A stretch of 64,000 bases of DNA from Promicromonospora sukumoe (GTDB taxonomy: Bacteria > Actinomycetota > Actinomycetes > Actinomycetales > Cellulomonadaceae): NCBI RefSeq assembly GCF_014137995.1, contig NZ_JACGWV010000001.1, forward strand, positions 1,674,001-1,738,000, read 5' to 3'. Positions 44,839 through 53,331 of the stretch are shown piece after piece. The notes under the pieces are model-generated. The model searched no databases. It was not told the DNA's origin and worked only from the letters and a program-made list of their open reading frames with translations. The position numbers and the translations under genes are program-made. Position 1 is the first letter of the stretch. Every line of letters begins with the position of its first letter.

Positions 44839-46743
44839 ATGTCGATGTTCCGTCGTACCAGACGTGTCCTGCTGGCCATGGCCGTGATCGCCGGGCTGCA
44901 GCCGGTCGTCCTGGCCCATGCCGGGCCGCCACCCGCACCCGATACCCCCGCACCGCCGTCCGCGGCGACCGCCGTCGCTGACGCGCGCGTCTCCGCCGAC
45001 GTGCTGATGGACTCCTACGACCAGGAGAAGGCGTGGTTCGCGTCGAGCTGGTGGAACTCCGCCGTCGCGCTCCAGACCATCGGCGACTACATGAAGCGCA
45101 CCGGCGACGAGCGCTACCTCGACGAGCTGGACCACAGCTTCGAGACCAACAAGGGACCGTTCCCGGCAGGGCAGCGGTCCACGGACGAGATCTACGGCAA
45201 CTTCACCAGCCGTGCCATCGACGACTCGGGCTGGTGGGGGCTGAACTGGGTCACCGCCTACGACCTGACCGGCGACCAGAAGTACCTCGACATGGCCGTG
45301 ACCATCGGCGAGTTCATGAACGAGTTCTGGGACACCAGCACCTGCGGCGGCGGCATCTGGTGGAACGAGGAGCGCACGTACAAGAACGCCGTCACCAACG
45401 GCCAGTGGGTCCGGCTGACCGCGGAGCTGCACAACCGTCTGCCCGGTGACACCCTCTGGCTGGACCGGTCGCAGGAGGCCTGGGACTGGTTCGTCGGCAG
45501 CGGCATGATCAACTCCGACGGCCTGATCAACGACGGGCTGCGCGACGACTGCAGCAGCAACAACGACACCGTGTGGACCTACAACCAGGGCCTCGGCATC
45601 GGCGCGGCTCTCGAGCTGTACCGCGCCACGGGCGACCCGGAGCTGCTGGAGCAGGCCCGGTACCTGGCCGACTCGGCGCTGGAGTCGGACGTGCTGGTCA
45701 AGGACGGCGTCCTCACCGAGTGGTGCGAGGCCGCCGGTCGCAGCTGCGACGACAACCAGAAGCAGTTCAAGGGCATCTTCGCGCGCTACCTGATGGAGCT
45801 GGCCGACACGACCGGCGAGCCGGCCTACCAGCAGGTCGTCGCCGACCAGGCGGACTCCATCTGGGCGAACGACCGCGACGTCGTCGGCCGGCTCGGCCTG
45901 CGCTGGGCCGGCGCGACCGACACGCAGCCCAACGTGTTCGACTGGCGCACCCAGGCCAGCGCCCTGAGCGCGCTGATCGCCGACGTGCCGCAGGAGCAGC
46001 CGCGCCGCACCCTGTCGGCCGCGGCCTCGCCGGCGGTCGTGGCGGTGCTGCCCGCCTCCGGGACGGCCACGGAGGTGGGGCTCGACGTCCGCGTCGCGGC
46101 GACGTCGGCCCGGCCCGAACCGCTGCCGGTGACCGTGAAGGCCACCGGGCCGCGCGGCTGGAAGGTCACGGCTGACCGGACCCTGCGGCTCAGCCCGCAC
46201 GGCCATGCCGACCCCGCGCAGGCCACCGTGCCGGTGACCGTGCGTGTCCCGGCGGGCACCGCCGACGGCAGCTACCCCGTCAGCGTGACCGTCACGGCGC
46301 GGTCGGGCCTGACCTACACCGCGCGGGCGGAGGTGCTGGTCGCGGGCGTCGTCGACTTCGCCGCCGGGTCGCCCGAGGAGATCCCCTGGCTCTGGGAAGC
46401 GGGCGGTTCCGGCTTCAGCGGCGGCGGCAGCCGGTACGCCGACGGCGAGAGCGCGTTCGTCTACCGGTTCCCGTTCCCCGCGGGGACGACGTCGGCCCAG
46501 GTGACGCTGGAGATCGACAACCAGTACGTCGTCGAGGTGGGGCCCGACGGCGAGAGCTGGACCACGGTGCTGACCGAGGACGAGCAGATCCGCGACGGCT
46601 CCAACCGGGCCGAGCACACCCTCGACCTGACCGAGCACCTCGGCGACGACAAGGCCGCCTACATCCGGGTCTCCGACGCGTTCCCGGCCGACGGCTGGGG
46701 CGGCGGCGTCTACCACGTGTCGGCCACGTACGAGGCGCCGTGA
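44839..46743 (+). CDS. Secreted glycoside hydrolase family 76 alpha-mannanase with C-terminal beta domains
   Basis: A 634-residue exported enzyme. The signal peptide is at about 1-27 (RRVLLAMAVIAGLQPVVLAHA). The (alpha/alpha)6 domain runs from about 45 to 390, with the catalytic Asp pair at residues 128-129 (SRAIDDSGWWGLNWV), then CGGGIWWNEERTYKNAVTNG and DTVWTYNQGLGIGA. Afterwards come a NEW3-like beta domain (about 400-505) and a terminal beta-sandwich (about 515-634), possibly carbohydrate binding. It should cut alpha-1,6-mannan backbones outside the cell and feed the importer locus at 34805-41606. The ATG follows GGGGGAGGAG (44822-44831). Confidence 0.9.
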   Translation: MSMFRRTRRVLLAMAVIAGLQPVVLAHAGPPPAPDTPAPPSAATAVADARVSADVLMDSYDQEKAWFASSWWNSAVALQTIGDYMKRTGDERYLDELDHSFETNKGPFPAGQRSTDEIYGNFTSRAIDDSGWWGLNWVTAYDLTGDQKYLDMAVTIGEFMNEFWDTSTCGGGIWWNEERTYKNAVTNGQWVRLTAELHNRLPGDTLWLDRSQEAWDWFVGSGMINSDGLINDGLRDDCSSNNDTVWTYNQGLGIGAALELYRATGDPELLEQARYLADSALESDVLVKDGVLTEWCEAAGRSCDDNQKQFKGIFARYLMELADTTGEPAYQQVVADQADSIWANDRDVVGRLGLRWAGATDTQPNVFDWRTQASALSALIADVPQEQPRRTLSAAASPAVVAVLPASGTATEVGLDVRVAATSARPEPLPVTVKATGPRGWKVTADRTLRLSPHGHADPAQATVPVTVRVPAGTADGSYPVSVTVTARSGLTYTARAEVLVAGVVDFAAGSPEEIPWLWEAGGSGFSGGGSRYADGESAFVYRFPFPAGTTSAQVTLEIDNQYVVEVGPDGESWTTVLTEDEQIRDGSNRAEHTLDLTEHLGDDKAAYIRVSDAFPADGWGGGVYHVSATYEAP

Positions 46744-46753
46744 CCGGGCCGTG

Positions 46754-46794
46754 CTGACGGGTCTGCCCTGACGGGTCTGCCCTGACGGTCCGCC
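46754..46794. repeat. 14-bp tandem repeat near palindrome B3
   Basis: Units 46754-46767 and 46768-46781 are identical (CTGACGGGTCTGCC). A third, partial unit follows. It lies between the secreted GH76 stop and element B3. Confidence 0.8.
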
Positions 46795-46874
46795 GGACGG
46801 GCCGCCTGACGGACCAGTCGGCTCAGCCCGTCTGACCGGTCCGCCGGATCTGTCCGGTTGGCCCGACGTCGGCC

Positions 46875-46944
46875 TCTCCTTTGAGACCTAAGTTTCTTCG
46901 CTTTGAGCCGCCTCAAAGCGAAGAAACTTAGGTCTCAAAGGAGA
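46875..46944. repeat. Palindromic element B3: perfect 33-bp arms, CCGC loop
   Basis: Arms 46875-46907 and 46912-46944, identical to B2 over the full 70 bp. It lies between two plus-strand genes, 131 bp after the GH76 stop. Confidence 0.93.
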
Positions 46945-47012
46945 ACGTCGTCGGCCGGGTTGGCGCCCGCCGGGCTGGACCGGGGCCGCGACGGGCAGGG
47001 CAGGATGGGCGC

Positions 47013-47501
47013 ATGAGCGAATCCGATGTCACCGCGATCATCACCGAGGTCGAGGCCCAGGAGGTCGAGCTCGTGCTGAGGTCCTTCACGCACGACGACG
47101 CCTGGCGGCTCGGCAACCTGCTCGTCGAGCTCGCCGTCGAGCGGGACCTGCCCGTCACGATCGACATCCGCAAGGGCACGCAGCAGGTCTTCCACGCGGC
47201 GCGGCCCGGTACGACCCCCGACAACGACTCGTGGATCAAGCGCAAGGTGCGGGTCGTCTACCGGTTCGGGGCGTCGTCGTACCTGGTCGGGCTGCGGGCC
47301 AAGGCCAAGGGCTCAGACTTCAACGCCGACCACGGGCTGCTGTTCCAGGAGTACTCGGCGCACGGCGGCGCGTTCCCGGTGCGCGTCGAGGGCGTAGGTA
47401 TCGTCGCCGTCGCGACCGTCTCCGGTCTGGCGCAGCAGGACGACCACGCGCTCGTCGTCGAGGCGCTGCGCGAGCTGCGTGAGGCTCAGCCGCTGGTGTG
47501 A
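47013..47501 (+). CDS. Heme-degrading-domain (UPF0303/HbpS-like) protein
   Basis: A 162-residue protein of the HbpS/UPF0303 family (DUF336-like). Conserved pieces are FTHDDAWRLGNLLVELA, LPVTIDIRKGTQQVFHAARPGTTPDNDSWI given here in parts (LPVTIDIRKGTQQVFH, then PGTTPDNDSWI), and GAFPVRVEGVGIVAVATVSGL with DDHALVVEAL. Some members bind or degrade heme or cobalamin-like cofactors; many are uncharacterised. It is cytoplasmic. It stands alone and ends in a strong hairpin. Confidence 0.85.
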   Translation: MSESDVTAIITEVEAQEVELVLRSFTHDDAWRLGNLLVELAVERDLPVTIDIRKGTQQVFHAARPGTTPDNDSWIKRKVRVVYRFGASSYLVGLRAKAKGSDFNADHGLLFQEYSAHGGAFPVRVEGVGIVAVATVSGLAQQDDHALVVEALRELREAQPLV

Positions 47502-47548
47502 GTCACCGCAACGGTCCCGCCCCAGTGGGGCGGGACCGTTGCGGTGAC
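47502..47548. terminator. Bidirectional 22-bp hairpin
   Basis: GTCACCGCAACGGTCCCGCC core: 47502-47523 pairs perfectly with 47527-47548 around a 3-nt loop (AGT). It starts at the stop codon of the 47013 gene and ends just before the stop of the converging lectin gene. Confidence 0.8.
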
Positions 47549-47554
47549 GACGGG

Positions 47555-48193
47555 TCAGGCGAACGACCAGCGCTGGTTGTCCCCGGCGTGGCAGCCGTAC
47601 ACGAGCGCGGGCGTGCCGTTCTCGACGCCGCCCCCGGACACGTCCAGGCACAGACCCGTCGCGGCGTTGCGCAGGGTGCCGTCGGCCTGCGGGGCCCACT
47701 GCTGGTTCGCGCCGCCGTGACAGGTCCAGAGCTGGACGGCCGCGCCCTCCTGCCCGCCGCTCGGGTCGTCGAGGCACCATGTCCCGAGGATCCGCAGTTC
47801 CCCGGCGGCCGACGCCGTCCAGAGCTGCGCGCCCGACCCGTTGCAGTCGTGGATCTGGAGCGTCACCCCGTCCCCGGCGCCGCCGCCGGGCACGTCGAGG
47901 CACCGGCCGGACCCCACGCCCTGCAGCGCGACCGTGGTCGGCGCGGGCGGCTCGGGCGTGGGGGTGGGCTCCGGCTCGGGGCTCGCCGGGGCGTCGACCA
48001 GGGTCGCGTCGCTGGGGCTCGGCACCGTGGGCGTCGGCGTCCTGGTGCTTTGCCCGACGGCGTCCTGCGGGGACACGTCCCGCGTCAGCACCCACACCGT
48101 GCCCACCACCGCGCCGAACGCCAGGGTTCCGGCGAGCACCCACACGAGCAGGCCGAGGGGTGTGCGCCGCCGGGCTGTGACCTGGTCGTACAC
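47555..48193 (-). CDS. Membrane-anchored ricin B-type lectin (beta-trefoil) protein
   Basis: A 212-residue protein. A basic N-terminus and one membrane helix (about 13-36, LGLLVWVLAGTLAFGAVVGTV) are followed by a Ser/Thr/Pro/Glu-rich linker to about residue 85. The rest is one RICIN domain with three QxW-type repeats (GAQLW, NQQWAP, NQRWSF) and paired cysteines (GRCLDVP/IHDCNG, TWCLDD/LWTCHGG, GLCLDVS/VYGCHAG). It likely displays a sugar-binding head on the cell surface. The GTG start follows GAGAGGAAG. It is downstream of the GH97 gene on the same strand, but separated by a hairpin. Confidence 0.85.
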   Translation of the reverse strand: MYDQVTARRRTPLGLLVWVLAGTLAFGAVVGTVWVLTRDVSPQDAVGQSTRTPTPTVPSPSDATLVDAPASPEPEPTPTPEPPAPTTVALQGVGSGRCLDVPGGGAGDGVTLQIHDCNGSGAQLWTASAAGELRILGTWCLDDPSGGQEGAAVQLWTCHGGANQQWAPQADGTLRNAATGLCLDVSGGGVENGTPALVYGCHAGDNQRWSFA

Positions 48194-48354
48194 CGTTGTG
48201 CTTCCTCTCGTGGGGGATACCGCCGTGACCGGCCCGTCGTCGTGCCGGGCCCGCGCCGCACCCTATCGGTCCGCGCCCGCCCGGTTTCGCCCGGCCGGGC
48301 ACGGACGCGGAGGTCGCGCTCCGTCCCCGACGGCTCCACGCCCGACGGCCCCAC

Positions 48355-48390
48355 GCCCGACGGCGCCGCCACACAGCGGCGCCGTCGGGC
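48355..48390 (-). terminator. Hairpin after the chitin-binding GH97 gene
   Basis: GCCCGACGGCGCCGC (48355-48369) pairs perfectly with 48376-48390, loop CACACA. Three copies of a CGACGGC(T/C)CC-like motif precede it. Confidence 0.65.
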
Positions 48391-48399
48391 ACGAGACCG

Positions 48400-51300
48400 T
48401 CAGCCGATCTCCTTCCACGGCCCGTGCCTGTCGCCAGGCGCCTGGTTGCGGGTCCACCACTTCGCCTCGTAGCGCGTGCCGTCGTGCTCCACGACGTCCC
48501 CGGTGTCGAAGATGCGCGACGCCGTCCACACGGCGGTGCCGTCGTACGTCTCGGCGATCTCCTTCCACGGCCCGTACGCCGACGCCCCGGGCGTCTGGTT
48601 CTGGGTCCACCACGACGCCTGCCACAGCGCGCCGTCGTGCGCGACGAGGTCCCCGGCCGTGTAGATCGTCCGGGCGCCCCAGGCGTCGGCGGCGGGCTCG
48701 GTCAGCACCCCGGGCTGCGCCGTGATGCGCAGGTGGTCCAGGTTGATGTTGCCGGTGTCCGCGGCGGTGTGGTGCAGCAGGATCTCGTGCCGCCCGGCGG
48801 GCAGCGTGACGAGCACGCCGGGGGAGTAGTCCCAGATGCGCCACCGGTCGGCGCCCTGGCCGAGGTTCGGGAACGAGACCGGCTGCGCCGCGCCGTCGTC
48901 CACGGAGACGGAGAGCCGACGGTCCAGGGGCGCGACGACCATGCCGTTGGCGTACCGGAACGACAGCTCCACCGTGGTGGGCGCCGCGGCCTCGTACGCG
49001 AACCGCACGCCCGCCCCGGCCTTGGTCAGGTCGCGGACGAACCCGGTGCCCGTGTAGCCGGGGTGCTCGGCGTTGGTGCGCGCGCCGCCCAGCAGCGTGC
49101 CAGTCTCCGCCTCGCTGACCTGCTCCTCGTGCTGGGCCTCGACGGCCGCGAGCAGCCGCGCCAGGGTCTGCGCGTCGCCCTCGGCCGCCTCGACCTGGCG
49201 AGCCAGGTCGCCGAGCGCCTCGTCCATCGCCTCCGCGTCACCGGACCGGGCGTGCGCCACGGCCTCGGCAGCCGGCTTCCGAAGCCCGACGGCGGTCCGG
49301 GCGTCGATCGCCGACGCGTGCTCCGCGTCCCGGATCAGCCCCAGGATGCCGAACAGCCCCGCCGCGGTACCCAGGTAGGGCTCGACGACGGCGTCGATCT
49401 CGTCCGCGACCCCCGGCGGCACCGCCTCGACGGACGAGGTCAGCACCGCGTGCCGCACGGCCTGCATCGCCCGGCGGACGGCGGCGAAGTCGTCCCCGCG
49501 GCCCGTCTCCAGTGCCGCCTCGGCGCGCTGGGTCATCAGCGCGGCCCGGGCCGGGTCCAGGTTCCGGGCCTCGTCGTCCAGCAGGTCGAGCAGGGTCCGG
49601 TCGGGCCGGGGCAGGAGCGCCACGGACACGGGCGCGCCAGGCTTCCCGTCGGCGCCGACGACGGCGAGCCGGTTCGCCGTCCGGTAGTCGACGTCGTCGG
49701 CCGCGACGGTGAACGTGAACGTGCGGGTCTGGCCGCCGCCCACGCGGCCCGCGGCGCCGTCGACGGTCGCGCCGTCGACCGCGATCCGGGCCTGGCCGGC
49801 CGTCGTGCCGTCGTTGCGGACGGTCGCGGTGACCGTCACGGTGCCGGCGGTCGGCTCGTACGCGACCTCGGGCGTGCCCTCCAGCGTGAACGTCCCGGTG
49901 GCGTAGTCCGGCAGCTCGGCGACGTCCTCCGGCGTGGCGGGGCGCAGCTTCACGGCGTGCCCGCCGCCGCCCACCATGGACGCCTCGATCGTGTCGGCCG
50001 CGTCCACCAGCGAGTGCGTCACCTCGACGGCGGTCGGGTTGCCCTTCCAGGACGCGTCCCCGGCGTCGGCGTAGACGTCCGCGACGTAGGTGGTGCCCTC
50101 GTCCAGGAAGGTGAGCGGCACCCGCACGGTGCGGTCGTTCTCGTCGGTGACCGACCCGAGGTACCAGGTGTCGCCGCTGCGGCGGGCCGTCACGGTGTGG
50201 TCGCCCAGGACGGCGTCGAGCACGTGGGACTCGTCCCACGCCGTCGGCATGTCCTTGAGGTACTCGAAGGCCTCGGCGTGCTCCGCGTAGTTCTCCGGGG
50301 TGTCCGCCAGCATCTGCAGCGGGCTGGAGAACGTCGGGTAGAGCGCGAGCTGCCCCGTCGTCGTGGTCTGCACGCGGGTCTTCAGGTTCGCCGGGTCCCA
50401 CGTGACGGCCAGGACGCCGGGCGTGTAGTCCGCGGGCCCGCCCATCCAGCGTGTGAACGGCAGGATCGTGGCCTGCTCGGGCGGGTTGCCGCTCGCGCCC
50501 ATGTAGTTGTGCTGCTCCATGCCCGCCACGCCCTCGCCCGTCATCATGTTCGGGTAGGTGCGCGACAGGCCGGTCGGCTTGATGGCCTCGTGGGCGTTGA
50601 CCGAGATCTCGTGCCGGGCCGCCGACTCGATGACCCGCTGGTAGTGCTTGACCGCCTCCTGGTCGTAGTGGCTGCGGTTGACGCCGCCCAGCTCGAACCG
50701 CGTGGCGTACCCGGTCTTCAGGGCGTGGATGCCCCACTCCTGGTACTGGTCGAAGATCTCGTCCATGTGCGCGTCGTAGTAGTCCACGTAGCCGCGCGTC
50801 TCGTTGTGCGCCATGAAGCCGACGCCGTTCTCCTTCGCGTAGGCCAGCACCTCGTCGATGTCGACGTCGGCCTGCGGCGTCACGAAGTCCTGACCCTTCC
50901 ACTCGCCGCCCGCGTTCTGGTTCCAGCCCTCGGCCAGCACGTACTTGGCCCCGGACTCCACGGCGAGGTCCACGTACTCCTTGATGCGCGCCGTGGTGGC
51001 GCCGTGCTTCGGCCCGGCGTTCCAGGTCGTGTCGCGGCGCTGCAGCTCCCACCACACCCCGACGTACGTGCCCGGGTCGATCCAGTCGGTGGTGTCCGCG
51101 GCGCCGTCGTCGTCGGAGTCGACGTCGCAGATGGCGCACGGCGCGTTCAGGTTCTCGATGAGGTGGGACGCCGCCAGGTCGCCCGCGGTGCGGCCCACGG
51201 TGAGCGTGCGCCAGGGCGTGGCGAACCCGTCCGCGTCGACGTCGATCACCGCCTTGTCGCCGTTCGGCAGCGCGATCAGGTCCGAGACGAGCGTGCCCGG

Positions 51301-52101
51301 CGTCGCGCCGCGCACCACCGTCATGCTCGGGAAGTCGATCAGGGCCGCCTCGTGCACGGCCAGGAACAGGCCGTCCGCGCGGGACATCGTGATGGGCGTC
51401 TGCGCGGAGGCGACGTCGGGCAACGGCTGCGTGCGGTAGTGCTGCTCGTCCGCGCTCCAGCGGGTGCCCGCCGGGATGGAGTACGCCGTGAGGTCGGCGG
51501 GCAGCGCGAACTGCGTGGACTCGCCGGACACGACCACGCCGTCGCCCAGCGCGTCCTGCTCCGGGAAGACGTACCGGAAGCCGACACCGTCGTCGAACAC
51601 CCGGAACACCACGTCGAGCTCCACGCCCGAGGCCTCGTGCACGGCGTGCACCGTGAGCTCGTTGGCGTGGTTACGCACCTGGGCGTCGTTGCCCCAGGCG
51701 GGGGTCCAGGTCTCGTCGACGACGGAGCGCTCCGTGGCCTCGATGCTCAGGCCCGTCGTGAGGTCCACCGCGGGCTGGCGCAGCTTCAGGCCCAGGCCCG
51801 ACGGCGCGACGACGCTCGTGGTCCCGTCCCGCACGACCTCGTACGTCAGGCGCCCGTCGACGACGTCGACGCCGGCCTCGATCGACCGGTCCGGCGAGGA
51901 CACGGTGTACCCGTCGAGCGTGCCCGCCTGCTGCGTGGACGCCTCCTGCGCGGACGCCGGGGCGCCGGCCGCCGGGGACGCGGTGGCGACGAGCGCCGGG
52001 ACCAGCAGGGCCAGCGCGGTGGTCGCGGCCGCGGGGGCGTGGCGCCGTCGGCGTACGCCTCCCGGTCTGCCGCTGGTTCGGTTGCCTGAGGGCAGGTGCA
52101 C
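48400..52101 (-). CDS. Secreted multidomain GH97, inverting (SusB-like alpha-glucosidase) type, with CBM and two CBM5/12 modules
   Basis: A 1,233-residue exported enzyme. The signal region is at about 20-50 (TTALALLVPALVATASPAAGA). The GH97 N-domain and barrel follow, with MAHNETRGYVDYYD, SVNAHEAIKPTGLSRTYPN and MTGEGVAGMEQHN. These hold the Glu residues used by the inverting SusB enzyme, while the retaining-type Asp is replaced by Gly (HALKTGYATRF, about residue 461). Alpha-glucosidase is the best guess. After the catalytic C-domain come a beta domain (about 730-830), an unusual helical segment (about 840-1010), a CBM6/35-like beta-sandwich (about 1010-1130) and two CBM5/12 modules with ASWWTQNQTPG and AKWWTRNQAPG. 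The GTG start follows GGGAGAG. Confidence 0.85.
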   Translation of the reverse strand: MHLPSGNRTSGRPGGVRRRRHAPAAATTALALLVPALVATASPAAGAPASAQEASTQQAGTLDGYTVSSPDRSIEAGVDVVDGRLTYEVVRDGTTSVVAPSGLGLKLRQPAVDLTTGLSIEATERSVVDETWTPAWGNDAQVRNHANELTVHAVHEASGVELDVVFRVFDDGVGFRYVFPEQDALGDGVVVSGESTQFALPADLTAYSIPAGTRWSADEQHYRTQPLPDVASAQTPITMSRADGLFLAVHEAALIDFPSMTVVRGATPGTLVSDLIALPNGDKAVIDVDADGFATPWRTLTVGRTAGDLAASHLIENLNAPCAICDVDSDDDGAADTTDWIDPGTYVGVWWELQRRDTTWNAGPKHGATTARIKEYVDLAVESGAKYVLAEGWNQNAGGEWKGQDFVTPQADVDIDEVLAYAKENGVGFMAHNETRGYVDYYDAHMDEIFDQYQEWGIHALKTGYATRFELGGVNRSHYDQEAVKHYQRVIESAARHEISVNAHEAIKPTGLSRTYPNMMTGEGVAGMEQHNYMGASGNPPEQATILPFTRWMGGPADYTPGVLAVTWDPANLKTRVQTTTTGQLALYPTFSSPLQMLADTPENYAEHAEAFEYLKDMPTAWDESHVLDAVLGDHTVTARRSGDTWYLGSVTDENDRTVRVPLTFLDEGTTYVADVYADAGDASWKGNPTAVEVTHSLVDAADTIEASMVGGGGHAVKLRPATPEDVAELPDYATGTFTLEGTPEVAYEPTAGTVTVTATVRNDGTTAGQARIAVDGATVDGAAGRVGGGQTRTFTFTVAADDVDYRTANRLAVVGADGKPGAPVSVALLPRPDRTLLDLLDDEARNLDPARAALMTQRAEAALETGRGDDFAAVRRAMQAVRHAVLTSSVEAVPPGVADEIDAVVEPYLGTAAGLFGILGLIRDAEHASAIDARTAVGLRKPAAEAVAHARSGDAEAMDEALGDLARQVEAAEGDAQTLARLLAAVEAQHEEQVSEAETGTLLGGARTNAEHPGYTGTGFVRDLTKAGAGVRFAYEAAAPTTVELSFRYANGMVVAPLDRRLSVSVDDGAAQPVSFPNLGQGADRWRIWDYSPGVLVTLPAGRHEILLHHTAADTGNINLDHLRITAQPGVLTEPAADAWGARTIYTAGDLVAHDGALWQASWWTQNQTPGASAYGPWKEIAETYDGTAVWTASRIFDTGDVVEHDGTRYEAKWWTRNQAPGDRHGPWKEIG

Positions 52102-52167
52102 GTTCTCTCCCGGACGTCGGTGTCGGCGGCGCCGGATTGCCTCGATGCAGACCAGCGGCTGAGGTGA

Positions 52168-52196
52168 GTTTTCCCAGGCAGCCCCCGTACTGTCAA
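52168..52196 (-). promoter_or_regulatory. Possible promoter of the 48400-52101 GH97 gene
   Basis: On the minus strand TTGACA (52191-52196) is followed after 17 bp by GAAAAC (52168-52173). The -35 is a consensus match and the -10 is weak. It lies about 67 bp upstream of the GTG. Confidence 0.45.
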
Positions 52197-52213
52197 GGTC
52201 GCTCAGGCGGCTT

Positions 52214-52867
52214 TCACCCGGGTGCGCCGCCCTCCCCGGCCACGACGTCGCGCACCCAGGTCTCGCCCTCCGGGCGGAAGCCCACGCCCCGCAGGTACGC
52301 CTGCTCGCCCTGCGCGGCCTCCGGCACGACGACGCGGTCGAACCCCTTGGCCGCGAAGATCCCGCTGCGCCGGTACACGAACTCGCCCGGCGTCAGGTCG
52401 CGGAACCGCATGGACACCCAGTCGAGCTCCACGACGCCCGCGCCGTCCCCGGCGTCGCGCACCTCCACCACACCCACCGTCTCGTCCCCGCGCTGCACCA
52501 GGAACGCCGACCGCTCCTCACCCGGCCCCGGCAGGGCCCTGAAGCGCGGCGCGAACGTCGCGATGTCGGCCTCGTGCGTACGCAGCACGTGCAGCAGGTA
52601 CGCGTCGTCCGGGGCGACCTCCACGACCTCGTACACCGCGGCGTCGTGGCGCTCGCGGGTCAGGCGGCGCAGCCAGTAGATGTTGATGAGGCTGATCGCG
52701 GCGTTCATCGCGAAGAACGGCCAGATCCCGAGGATCGCGTTGTACGTCGTCGCGATCAGGGAGCCGGTCAGGTTGAGCCAGCGGAAGCGGAACACGCGCG
52801 CCTGCGTCAGCGACAGGACGACGAGCGCGGAGCCGACCCAGCCGGCGATCTCGAGCCAGGGGAACAT
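52214..52867 (-). CDS. YgjV-family membrane protein with acetyltransferase-like C-terminal domain
   Basis: A 217-residue protein. Residues 1-75 hold about three membrane helices with the YgjV pattern (EIAGWVGSALVVLSLTQ, FRWLNLTGSLIATTYN, WPFFAMNAAISLINIYWL). The remaining about 140 residues look soluble and resemble a GNAT-like fold (VGVVEVRDAGD, LDWVSMRFRDLTPGEFVYRR, then EQAYLRGVGFRPEG). Function unknown in the family. The 3' end overlaps no neighbour. It lies upstream of the GH97 gene on the same strand, but that gene appears to have its own promoter. Confidence 0.75.
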   Translation of the reverse strand: MFPWLEIAGWVGSALVVLSLTQARVFRFRWLNLTGSLIATTYNAILGIWPFFAMNAAISLINIYWLRRLTRERHDAAVYEVVEVAPDDAYLLHVLRTHEADIATFAPRFRALPGPGEERSAFLVQRGDETVGVVEVRDAGDGAGVVELDWVSMRFRDLTPGEFVYRRSGIFAAKGFDRVVVPEAAQGEQAYLRGVGFRPEGETWVRDVVAGEGGAPG

Positions 52868-52915
52868 GCCCTGACCCTAAGCGGGGGCGGAGGTTCTGGC
52901 GGCAGCGGGGCGGTC

Positions 52916-53218
52916 TCACCACGACCAGCCGCGGGAGCTGAGCTCCAGCTCCTCCCGCAGCCGCTCGTCGGCGGCCGAGCGCTCGCTCGCGCGCAACGGG
53001 TCCGCGTCGGTGGGCAGGTCGGCGAGCCGGCAGGCCTCGCGCAGCAGGGCGTCGTAGGCGTTCTGGACGGCGAACCAGTGGTGGGCGCGGGCGTACAGGC
53101 TCGGGTCTTCCTCGACCCGGCGCAGCTCGGCCGCGAGCTGGCCCAGCCGCGACTGCAGGCGCAGCGTGACCAGGGGGTCGGGCGCCGGCTTGGCGCGCGT
53201 CAGGAAGGGCCACACCAT
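52916..53218 (-). CDS. Small hypothetical protein
   Basis: A 100-residue, mostly helical, charged protein (VTLRLQSRLGQLAAELRRVEED, YARAHHWFAVQNAYDALLREACRLADLP). I do not recognise a family. The composition, codon pattern and a clear ATG support a real gene. It lies 48 bp upstream of the YgjV gene on the same strand, so the two could be cotranscribed. Confidence 0.65.
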   Translation of the reverse strand: MVWPFLTRAKPAPDPLVTLRLQSRLGQLAAELRRVEEDPSLYARAHHWFAVQNAYDALLREACRLADLPTDADPLRASERSAADERLREELELSSRGWSW

Positions 53219-53331
53219 CGGGTGTCACCGCCACGTCGTCGTCGCGGAAGGGGTACCCCTCCAGCGTAGGTCCGCGGGACCGGCACGGCTATCCCGGTCC
53301 CGCGGACAGTTTGCGCGGTCAGCTCGCGCCG

